Positions 24,991 to 32,371 of a stretch of 64,000 nucleotides of DNA are shown in pieces (the stretch's first letter is position 1; every line of letters begins with the position of its first letter). Position numbers and translations under genes: made by a program. The notes beneath the pieces are model-generated. The model was not told where the DNA came from. It worked only from the letters and a program-made list of their open reading frames with translations, and searched no databases. Origin of the DNA: RDXT01 sp033765305. Lineage in GTDB: Bacteria; Bacteroidota; Bacteroidia; J057. Location: assembly GCA_033765305.1 (NCBI GenBank), contig JANRID010000073.1, positions 87,572-151,571 of the forward strand, given 5' to 3'.

Positions 24991-25452
24991 TCAGTGCCGG
25001 AAGCTCAGCTTGCGCATAAACGCATCGAACTCCTGCACCCAGGGCTCGTAGTAGCTGACGCGCTGGCGGAATGCGGGGGTCAGGTCGCGGAGGGTGCGGC
25101 TGTAGGGCTGATTGAGCAGCGCGCCCAGGAAATCAGCCACCTCCTCGGAAGAGGCGTAGCGCTGCCAGCCGTCGAACTCCCGGCTGATCTTTTCAATGGC
25201 GGTTTCATTGTCGAAGTAAAACCGCCGGATATGCGCCATTGCCGAATCCTCGCGGGGAATGCTGTAAGCCTCCTGCAGCAGCTGGGCGGTTTTCTCGGCC
25301 AGGCGCAGGTATTTTTTTTCGGTTTCGAGCGAAGAATGGGCCACGGCATACAGTTCGCCGCGGGCTTCGGGCGAAAGCGCGCCCCCGCGCGGGCTGTAGC
25401 AGGCGGCAGCCAGCAGGCAGAGCGGAATCAGGAGCCGGTACATCGGGCGCAT
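24991..25452 (-). CDS. Small hypothetical lipoprotein
   Basis: A 153-residue protein beginning MRPMYRLLIPLCLLAAAC, a signal peptide with a lipobox cysteine at 18; a second ATG three codons later is possible. The mature chain is mainly helical (ETEKKYLRLAEKTAQLLQEAY, AMAHIRRFYFDNETAIEKISRE) and has no recognised domain. It is divergent from the cyclophilin gene with about 100 bases between them and lies 57 bases upstream of the YceI gene on the same strand. An apparent extension of the frame upstream overlaps the cyclophilin coding region and was not used. Confidence 0.68.
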   Translation of the reverse strand: MRPMYRLLIPLCLLAAACYSPRGGALSPEARGELYAVAHSSLETEKKYLRLAEKTAQLLQEAYSIPREDSAMAHIRRFYFDNETAIEKISREFDGWQRYASSEEVADFLGALLNQPYSRTLRDLTPAFRQRVSYYEPWVQEFDAFMRKLSFRH

Positions 25453-25555
25453 GCGGAAGGCAGACCAGGGTTCAGTTGCCCGAAAGTGCCAATTGCATTG
25501 CTTCTTTCCAAATCCCTCCCGTACTTTCCGGACATTTCCGTATGTCCCCATCCCT

Positions 25556-26224
25556 ATGCGCAGGATTCTGACTCTCTTCTTGCTTGCAGCAGCCCTGGGA
25601 GGGCTTGCGCAGCCCGGAGCCACCGCCAAACCGAAGAAACCCAAGAAAATGAAGACCGACTTTCTGGTGACGATTTCGACCTCCTTCGGCGACATGCAGG
25701 CCATTCTGTATGATGCCACCCCGAAGCACAAGGCCAACTTCATCAAGCTGGCCCAGGAAGGCTACTTCGACAGCACGACCTTCCACCGGGTGATCCAGGA
25801 TTTCATGATCCAGGGCGGCGACCCGAACAGCAAGCCCGGCGGCAATGCCGCCCAGATCGGCAGCGGCGGGCCGGGCTACACCGTGGATGCCGAATTTGTG
25901 CCGGGGCTGAGCCATGTCAAGGGTGCCCTGTCTGCCGCCCGCCAGGGGGACCAGGTCAATCCGAAGCGCGCCTCCAGCGGCAGCCAGTTTTACATCGTGC
26001 ACAACGGCCAGCGCTGCGTGCATCTCAACGGCCAGTACACCGTGTTTGGCCAGGTGATCAACGGGCTGGACGTCATCGATGCCATCGCTGCGCAGCCGGT
26101 GGACCGCCGCATGGGCGACCGGCCCCGCACCGATATCCGCATGACGGTGAAGGTGGAGGAGATGAAGCGCAAAAAAATCACCGAAGAATACGGCTACACG
26201 TATCCGGAGGAAAGCGCGCAGTAA
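25556..26224 (+). CDS. Peptidyl-prolyl cis-trans isomerase, cyclophilin type
   Basis: A 222-residue secreted cyclophilin. A signal peptide (about 1-23) precedes a basic PKKPKKMK linker and the isomerase domain (about 36-205) with FHRVIQDFMIQGGDPN, the catalytic arginine in that motif, GSQFYIVHNGQ and a FGQVINGLDVIDAI segment. Two insertions relative to E. coli PpiB (GGNAAQIGSGGPGY and RQGDQVNPKRASS) are usual in Bacteroidota. It should catalyse proline isomerisation in the periplasm. The upstream frame is open further, but the ATG at 25556 starts the signal peptide. Confidence 0.93.
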   Translation: MRRILTLFLLAAALGGLAQPGATAKPKKPKKMKTDFLVTISTSFGDMQAILYDATPKHKANFIKLAQEGYFDSTTFHRVIQDFMIQGGDPNSKPGGNAAQIGSGGPGYTVDAEFVPGLSHVKGALSAARQGDQVNPKRASSGSQFYIVHNGQRCVHLNGQYTVFGQVINGLDVIDAIAAQPVDRRMGDRPRTDIRMTVKVEEMKRKKITEEYGYTYPEESAQ

Positions 26225-26260
26225 GCGGCCTGTCCGGATTTTCGGTAACTTGGCTGGACC

Positions 26261-28024
26261 ATGATTCCACGATGCGGGTCCGGCTGGCGCTGCTGCGCGG
26301 CGGTTTTGAGTGCCTGGGTGCTGCTGCACGCGCATGCGCGCGCGCAGGTGCTGGATATTGAATACACCCGGCCTGTGCCGGCAGCATTCCGGCGCGACGC
26401 GGAGGCGTGGCTGGCGCCCTTCCGGCCCAGTCTGGCCGCGGGTCTGGTGCCTGATACCGCATGGGCAGCCTTCCGGGCGGCGGGGCGGCTCGAATGCCGG
26501 GCCGATACGCTGCTGCTGAGCGAAGGCCGCATCCGCCTGCGGCTCGACCCCGGGCCGCTGTATCTCCTCGATTCGCTCGAACTGGCAGGCCTGGATGCCC
26601 CGCATCTCCAGCGCCACCGCCTCGAAACGCCCCGGCGGCCTGCGCCGCTCGACTGGCAGGGCCTCGAAACGCGCCTGCGCAGCTGCCTGGACGGCTTCCA
26701 GCAGGAAGGATACCCGTTTGCAGCCTTCAGTGGCCTGCGCCTGCGCTACCGGCAGGGCGGCGGCGATACCATCTACTGCACGGTATCCTACCGCTTCGAT
26801 CCGGGGGCCCGCGTGCAGATCGACAGCGTGCGGATCGGGGGAGAGATCCGCGAGCGCCCGGCCTTTGTGTATGCCTACGCCCGGCTGGCGCCGGGCGATC
26901 TCTACAGCCAGCAGGCCATCGAGGATGCAGCCCGCCTGCTCGGCAATTCGATGTACTATGAAATAGCCGGGCCGCCGGAGGTGCAGTTCCGGCCCGATGC
27001 CGGCGCGGTGGTGACGCTGCCCCTCGAACCGCGCCGCGCAGGCCGGCTGGACGTGCTGCTGGGCATCCTGCCCGCATCGGGCCCGGACCGCTCGCTGCAG
27101 GTGACCGGCCTGGCGGACATCCTGCTGGTGAGCCCGTTCCGTGCCGGGGAGGTCATCCGGCTCAAGTACCGCAAGCTCACCCAGACTTCGCAGCAGATGC
27201 AGGCCGGCTTTTCGTGGCCCTGCCTCTTCGGCCTGCCCCTGGGGGTGGAGGGGGAGCTGGAGCTGCTCAAGCAGCTGGAGCAGTTCCTCAACGTGGACTA
27301 TGCCGGCGCGGCGACCCTGTCGGTCGCCAGCGGCCTCAGCGTGCGGCTCTTCGCGCGGCAGCGCGCCACCCGGCTGCTGTCCGCAGCCCTGAGCGATACC
27401 CTGGACGCCGGGCAGCTCGACAGCCGGCGCCGGACCTTCGGCGCCGGGCTCGCGTACGAGCAGCTCGACTACCGGATCAGCCCGTCGCGGGGGATCAGCT
27501 TCCGCCTCGATGCCGGCATCGGCACCCGCACCATCCTGCGCAATGTGCTGCTGCCCGATGCGCTCTACGATACGCTGGACCTGACGCAGGGCCTCCGGGA
27601 GGTACGGGCGGAGGCGGCCTGGTATTATCCGCTGGCCAACCGCCATATCCTGCACCTGGCCGGGCAGGCCGCCTGGCTGGGCCTCGACCGCTACCTGCGC
27701 AACGACCAGTGGCAGCTGGGCGGGGCCCGCAGCATCCGCGGCTTCGACGAAAACCGGTTTTTTGCCGATGCGTACGGGACTGCTGTGCTGGAATACCGCT
27801 TCCGCCTGGAGCGCGACTCCTACCTGTTTGCCTTCACGGATGCCGGAGGCCTCCGCGACCGGGTGGAAAGCACCAGCCGCTGGCTGTGGGGCTGGGGGCT
27901 CGGCATGCAGTACGGCACCCGCGCCGGGCTGGTCAACCTCACCTTCGCCGCCGGAAGCACGGCCGGCGAGCCCTTCCAGCCGGCCCGGGGCAAGATCCAT
28001 GTCGGGTTCATCAACCAGTTCTGA
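26261..28024 (+). CDS. Omp85/BamA-superfamily outer membrane protein
   Basis: A 587-residue protein with a signal peptide ending near residue 29, an N-terminal region with POTRA-like strand-helix segments (about 30-220) and a C-terminal beta-barrel (about 240-587). The lid-loop motif is present as RSIRGFDENRFF, matching the (V/I)RG(F/Y) signature of Omp85 proteins, and the last residue is phenylalanine, the outer-membrane insertion signal. It is shorter than BamA and probably belongs to the TamA-like or patatin-barrel-like group. A TAACTTGG element lies eight bases before the ATG, near-consensus for a -7 box. Substrate unknown. Confidence 0.8.
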   Translation: MIPRCGSGWRCCAAVLSAWVLLHAHARAQVLDIEYTRPVPAAFRRDAEAWLAPFRPSLAAGLVPDTAWAAFRAAGRLECRADTLLLSEGRIRLRLDPGPLYLLDSLELAGLDAPHLQRHRLETPRRPAPLDWQGLETRLRSCLDGFQQEGYPFAAFSGLRLRYRQGGGDTIYCTVSYRFDPGARVQIDSVRIGGEIRERPAFVYAYARLAPGDLYSQQAIEDAARLLGNSMYYEIAGPPEVQFRPDAGAVVTLPLEPRRAGRLDVLLGILPASGPDRSLQVTGLADILLVSPFRAGEVIRLKYRKLTQTSQQMQAGFSWPCLFGLPLGVEGELELLKQLEQFLNVDYAGAATLSVASGLSVRLFARQRATRLLSAALSDTLDAGQLDSRRRTFGAGLAYEQLDYRISPSRGISFRLDAGIGTRTILRNVLLPDALYDTLDLTQGLREVRAEAAWYYPLANRHILHLAGQAAWLGLDRYLRNDQWQLGGARSIRGFDENRFFADAYGTAVLEYRFRLERDSYLFAFTDAGGLRDRVESTSRWLWGWGLGMQYGTRAGLVNLTFAAGSTAGEPFQPARGKIHVGFINQF

Positions 28025-28048
28025 AGGGCCGCCCGCAGCAAACTTTCA

Positions 28049-28080
28049 TTTGTAAAATGCAGTTATTAGCGTGAAATTTG
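28049..28080 (+). promoter_or_regulatory. Promoter of lepA
   Basis: TTTG at 28049-28052 and GAAATTTG at 28073-28080 (seven of eight to TAnnTTTG) are 20 bases apart, about 50 bases before the lepA ATG. Confidence 0.55.
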
Positions 28081-28129
28081 CCTGTTTACCGGACTCCGGG
28101 GCCGTATCCTACCGGGCCGAAGCTATCCT

Positions 28130-29917
28130 ATGAAGCACATTCGCAACTTTTGCATTATTGCCCATATCGATCACGGGAAAAGCACCCTGGCCGACCGCAT
28201 GCTCGAAGCGACCAACACGCTCTCGAAGCGCGAAATGATGGACCAGGTGCTGGACAATATGGATCTGGAGCGGGAAAAGGGCATTACCATCAAGAGCCAC
28301 GCCATTCAGATGGTGTACGAGCATGCAGGGCAGTCCTATGTGCTCAACCTGATCGATACGCCCGGCCACGTGGACTTTTCCTACGAGGTCTCGCGTGCCA
28401 TTTCCTCCTGCGAAGGTGCGCTGCTGGTCGTGGATGCAGCCCAGGGGATCGAGGCGCAGACCATTTCCAACCTCTACCTTGCCCTGGAGCACGATCTGAC
28501 CATTATCCCGGTGCTCAACAAAATCGATCTGCCCAGTGCCCGCATCGAGGAGGTGAGCGATGAAATTGTGGAAATGCTCGGGTGCAAGCGCGAAGAAATT
28601 GTGCTGGCCAGCGCCAAAAACGGCATCGGCATCGATGATATTCTGGAGCACATCGTGCGGGTGATCCCGCCGCCCAAAGGCGAGCCTGAGGCGCCGCTGA
28701 AAGCCCTCATTTTCGACTCGGTGTTCAATTCCTACCGGGGCACGATCGTGTATTTCCGCGTATTCGACGGCGCGATCCGCAAAGGGGATTCGGTAAAATT
28801 CATGGCTACCCAGGCCGAATATGTCGTGGACGAGGTGGGCATCCTGCGGCTGCACCAGCATCCGGTGACGGAAGTGGGCGCCGGCGACGTAGGCTACCTG
28901 ATCGCCGGGATCAAAAACCTGCGCGAGGTCAAGGTCGGCGATACCATCACGCACCGCAGCCGCCCTTCCGAATCGGCGGTCAAAGGCTTTCAGGAAGTGA
29001 AGCCGATGGTCTTTGCGGGGATTTATCCGGTGGATTCCGAAGAATTCGAAGAGCTCCGCGACTCCCTCGACAAGCTCAAGCTCAACGACGCCTCGCTGGT
29101 GTACCAGCCGGAGACCTCGGCAGCGCTGGGCTATGGCTTCCGCGCCGGCTTCCTGGGCATGCTGCACATGGAAATCGTGCAGGAGCGTCTGGAGCGCGAG
29201 TTCAATATGACGGTCATCACCACCGTGCCCAACGTAGGCTTCAAAGCCATGCTGACCGACGGCACGGAGATCGAGATCAACAGCCCCGCCGATCTGCCCG
29301 AAGCGACCCGCATCGACGAGCTGATGGAGCCCTTTATCAAGGCGCAGATCATCACCAAGTCCGAATTCATCGGCCGGATCATGGAACTGTGCATCGAAAA
29401 ACGGGGCAAATTCAAAAATCAGGTGTATCTCACCCCTGAGCGGGTCGAGCTGAGCTTCGAGCTGCCCCTGGCCGAGGTGGTGTTCGACTTTTTCGACAAG
29501 CTGAAGACCATTTCCCGGGGCTACGCCTCCTTCGACTACGAGCTGATCGGGTTTCAGCCTTCCAAGCTGGTCAAAATGGACATCCTGCTCAACGGCGATC
29601 CCGTGGATGCCCTCAGCTCGCTCATCCACCGCGACAAAGCGTATGATTTCGGCAAAAAGATCTGCCTGAAACTCAAGGATCTGATTCCGCGCCAGCAGTA
29701 CGAGGTGGCGATCCAGGCCGCGGTGGGGGCCAAGGTCATCGCACGGGAAACGGTCAAGGCAATCCGCAAGGACGTGACCGCCAAGTGCTACGGCGGGGAC
29801 ATCTCCCGGAAGCGCAAGCTGCTCGAGCGCCAGAAGGAAGGGAAAAAACGCATGCGCCAGGTCGGCAGCGTCGAGGTGCCGCAAAGCGCTTTCCATGCCG
29901 TGCTGAAGCTGGACTGA
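28130..29917 (+). CDS. lepA: Elongation factor 4 (LepA)
   Basis: A 595-residue translational GTPase, normal length. Motifs seen: G1 AHIDHGKSTLADRM, the switch-I REKGITIKS segment, G3 DTPGHVDF, G4 NKIDLP and the G5 SAKNGIG. Domains II to IV follow and the C-terminal LepA domain ends with KAIRKDVTAKCYGGDISRKR and the KRMRQVG segment. LepA binds stalled or back-translocated ribosomes and affects initiation. It appears monocistronic. Confidence 0.98.
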   Translation: MKHIRNFCIIAHIDHGKSTLADRMLEATNTLSKREMMDQVLDNMDLEREKGITIKSHAIQMVYEHAGQSYVLNLIDTPGHVDFSYEVSRAISSCEGALLVVDAAQGIEAQTISNLYLALEHDLTIIPVLNKIDLPSARIEEVSDEIVEMLGCKREEIVLASAKNGIGIDDILEHIVRVIPPPKGEPEAPLKALIFDSVFNSYRGTIVYFRVFDGAIRKGDSVKFMATQAEYVVDEVGILRLHQHPVTEVGAGDVGYLIAGIKNLREVKVGDTITHRSRPSESAVKGFQEVKPMVFAGIYPVDSEEFEELRDSLDKLKLNDASLVYQPETSAALGYGFRAGFLGMLHMEIVQERLEREFNMTVITTVPNVGFKAMLTDGTEIEINSPADLPEATRIDELMEPFIKAQIITKSEFIGRIMELCIEKRGKFKNQVYLTPERVELSFELPLAEVVFDFFDKLKTISRGYASFDYELIGFQPSKLVKMDILLNGDPVDALSSLIHRDKAYDFGKKICLKLKDLIPRQQYEVAIQAAVGAKVIARETVKAIRKDVTAKCYGGDISRKRKLLERQKEGKKRMRQVGSVEVPQSAFHAVLKLD

Positions 29918-30013
29918 GGCGCCGGGCAACTATTGTACTGTCCGGGCGCAACTGTGTCCGCGAACTGACGTACCAGACAGCAGGATTGCCCCTTCCGCTT
30001 CAGCCCCTTCCGC

Positions 30014-30949
30014 ATGCAGACCATCCTCGGCGCCAACGGCGTCATTTCCAAAAACCTCGCCCAGGCCCTCGCCGGCCACACCAGCCAGATCCGCCTCGTC
30101 AGCCGCAGCCCCCGCGCCGTCAATCGCGGCGATGAGCTGTTTGCCGCCGACCTCACCGACGCCGCCCAGACATCCGCCGCGGTCGCCGGCTCCGAAATTG
30201 CCTACCTCACAGTCGGACTGCCCTACAAAACTGCCGTCTGGCAGGCCCAGTGGCCCGTGGTGATGCGCAACGTCATCGACGCCTGCAAGCAGCACCAGGT
30301 CAAGCTGGTGTTTTTCGACAATGTGTACCTCTACGGCCCGGTCAGCGGCCCCATGACGGAGGAAACGCCCATCCGCCCCTCCAGCAGGAAGGGTGCCGTG
30401 CGGGCGCAGATCGCGCAGATGCTGCTCGACGAGATGCGCCAGGGCAATATCCAGGCACTGATTGCCCGCGCAGCCGATTTTTACGGGCCCGATACGCCGC
30501 TGAGCTTCGTCACATCCACGGTATTCGTTCCCTTCTCCCAGGGCAAGGGCGCGATGTGGTTCGTCAATGACCAAGTCAGGCACAGTTTCACCTACACCCC
30601 CGACGCGGGCAAGGCTACAGCGCTGCTCGGCAATACGCCTTCGGCCTACGGCCAGTCCTGGCACCTGCCCGGAGCGCCGGGGCCGCTTACCGGACGGGAA
30701 TTCATCGCGCAGGCAGCCGAAGCCTTCGGCGTGCCGGCCAGGCATCAGACCCTCGCGAAGTGGATGATCCGCATGGCCGGGCTTTTCGACCCCATCGTGC
30801 GCGAGAGTGTGGAAATGCTGTACCAGAGCGAAGCCGAGTACCTCTTCGACAGCAGCAAATTCGGGCGGGCTTTTCCGGACTTCCAGGTGACCTCCTACGC
30901 AGCGGGCATCCGCACAACAGCCGAATGGTACCGCAAAGCGGGCGGATGA
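30014..30949 (+). CDS. NAD-dependent epimerase/dehydratase-like (extended SDR) protein
   Basis: A 311-residue Rossmann protein. The nucleotide motif is at the very start (ILGANGVISKNLAQAL), followed by an acidic DLTD segment, an AYLTVGLPYK strand, and FFDNVYLYGP, where a serine/tyrosine active site would be in classical epimerases; only the tyrosine (VYLYG) is visible and its lysine partner (YxxxK) is missing, so catalysis is uncertain. The rest resembles NAD(P)-dependent oxidoreductase/NmrA-like proteins. Convergent with the DUF4386 gene six bases away. Confidence 0.82.
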   Translation: MQTILGANGVISKNLAQALAGHTSQIRLVSRSPRAVNRGDELFAADLTDAAQTSAAVAGSEIAYLTVGLPYKTAVWQAQWPVVMRNVIDACKQHQVKLVFFDNVYLYGPVSGPMTEETPIRPSSRKGAVRAQIAQMLLDEMRQGNIQALIARAADFYGPDTPLSFVTSTVFVPFSQGKGAMWFVNDQVRHSFTYTPDAGKATALLGNTPSAYGQSWHLPGAPGPLTGREFIAQAAEAFGVPARHQTLAKWMIRMAGLFDPIVRESVEMLYQSEAEYLFDSSKFGRAFPDFQVTSYAAGIRTTAEWYRKAGG

Positions 30950-30955
30950 TGGAAG

Positions 30956-31675
30956 TTATGCAAGACTGTCAGCTGTCTTCCTCCAGTACAAGCCGCCCAG
31001 CACGATCAGCCACAGCAGCCAGAGGGTGCTGCCGATGAAGCCTGCGGGTTCCCAGACCGGGAAGCCGGGGATGACGGTGGCGAAGAGCTCCGCCTGCGCC
31101 ATCAGGTAGATGGCCGAGACCGCATAGGCCGCATAGCTCAGCCAGGCCGGAAAGATCCGGCCCTGCCGGAAGATCCATGCCATGAGGACGGTCCAGAGGA
31201 TTGTGAAGAGCTGGCCCAGGTGCTCGCCCAGGATCACGCCGCCGAACTGATGCAGGGCCTGGAAGGCGATCTCGGCGGCGGCGCGGACGGCCTCGCTGTC
31301 CGATTCCGCATAGGCACGGGCCAGCACCGGCACCACAAATACCCAGCGCAGCAGCCCGGCGACCTGCAGGATGCCGGCGATGATGCCCAGCACCATCGCG
31401 GTCCGCGTCCAGGGGCTGGCAGACTCATGCAGCTGGCCCATCCGGATGAAGGCGGGCAGCAGGGGCAGGCCCGACATGGCGAAGCTCCACCAGATCCAGA
31501 TCAGGGGAGGACCGCCCGCGTGAAACCGGGCCAGGACCGTGCCGGCCGGCTCGCGCAGGATGTCCGGATAGTCGAAATACACCGTCAGCAGGGTGTAGGG
31601 AATGAACAGCAGCAAGGCCCCGGCAATCAGCAGCAGGGCAACGGGCCGTCCGGCAGGCAATTCAGGCAGTCGCAT
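30956..31675 (-). CDS. DUF4386-like membrane protein
   Basis: A 239-residue protein with about six or seven transmembrane segments (for example VALLLIAGALLLFIPYTLL, MVLGIIAGILQVAGLL, LSYAAYAVSAIYLMAQA). The spacing of helices and the GVILGEHLGQLFTILWTVLM segment resemble the DUF4386 family. Function is unknown. It lies 80 bases downstream of a Crp/Fnr regulator gene on the same strand, and that regulator probably controls it. Confidence 0.75.
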   Translation of the reverse strand: MRLPELPAGRPVALLLIAGALLLFIPYTLLTVYFDYPDILREPAGTVLARFHAGGPPLIWIWWSFAMSGLPLLPAFIRMGQLHESASPWTRTAMVLGIIAGILQVAGLLRWVFVVPVLARAYAESDSEAVRAAAEIAFQALHQFGGVILGEHLGQLFTILWTVLMAWIFRQGRIFPAWLSYAAYAVSAIYLMAQAELFATVIPGFPVWEPAGFIGSTLWLLWLIVLGGLYWRKTADSLA

Positions 31676-31755
31676 CGGTCAGGGCAATCAGGCGTGACGA
31701 TGCAAACTTCGGAAGCGGCAGCGGAGCCGATGCAGGACAAATGTCCGGAAATGCC

Positions 31756-32316
31756 TCAGCGGATCTGATTCCGGATGCGGCTGAGGTGGCGCGGCGTCAC
31801 GCCGAGGACGGAAGCCAGATACTGAAGGGGAATCTCCCGCAGCAGATGCGGCTCCTCGCGCAGGAGCCGCGCGTAGCGCGCCTCGGCGCTGAGGGTGAGC
31901 AGCTGCAGGCGGCTTTCGTCGATGCAGCAGATCTGCCATTCCAGCAGGTAGGTGTAGAATGTGCGGAATGCGGGCAGTCCGTCGGTCAATGCGCGCAGGC
32001 CCTGTTTGTCCAGCTCCAGCACCGAAGCGGGGCTGATGGCGCGGATCGACTCGCGGGCGGGGGTTTCACCGAAAAAACTCGCAAGCGAAACGGCAAAGCT
32101 GCCGGCGCCGCATACATAGGTCGTGCGCGCCTCGCCGCTGTCCGGAACGGTGTAGAACTGGAGCACCCCGCTTTCGACAAAGACCAGTCTGCTGCATACC
32201 GCCCCGGCTTCCAGCAGGTGGGCACCCCGCGGATACGCCTGGCGCACAAATGCGCCCATCACGCGCTGCCGGTCTGCCGGGTCGGGAAAGTGGGGTTCGA
32301 GGAAGGCATTCAGCAT
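31756..32316 (-). CDS. Crp/Fnr-family transcriptional regulator
   Basis: A 186-residue protein with a cyclic-nucleotide-binding-like beta-roll (about 25-110, RGAHLLEAGAVCSRLVFVESG) and a C-terminal helix-turn-helix ending IPLQYLASVLGVTPRHLSRIRNQI. The usual nucleotide-phosphate-binding residues of CRP (RPSA-like motif) are not apparent and no iron-sulfur cysteine cluster is present, as in many Bacteroidota members of the family. It probably regulates the adjacent DUF4386 gene. Ligand unknown. Confidence 0.9.
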   Translation of the reverse strand: MLNAFLEPHFPDPADRQRVMGAFVRQAYPRGAHLLEAGAVCSRLVFVESGVLQFYTVPDSGEARTTYVCGAGSFAVSLASFFGETPARESIRAISPASVLELDKQGLRALTDGLPAFRTFYTYLLEWQICCIDESRLQLLTLSAEARYARLLREEPHLLREIPLQYLASVLGVTPRHLSRIRNQIR

Positions 32317-32371
32317 AGCAAAGCAAACGGGCAGCCTGCGCAGCCCAGCCGGCAGGCTGCCCGGATGCAGA

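Noticed and set aside
30014..30949. Annotating the protein as an active UDP-glucose epimerase
   Set aside because: The nucleotide motif is present but a YxxxK pair was not found, so only an SDR-like call is supported.
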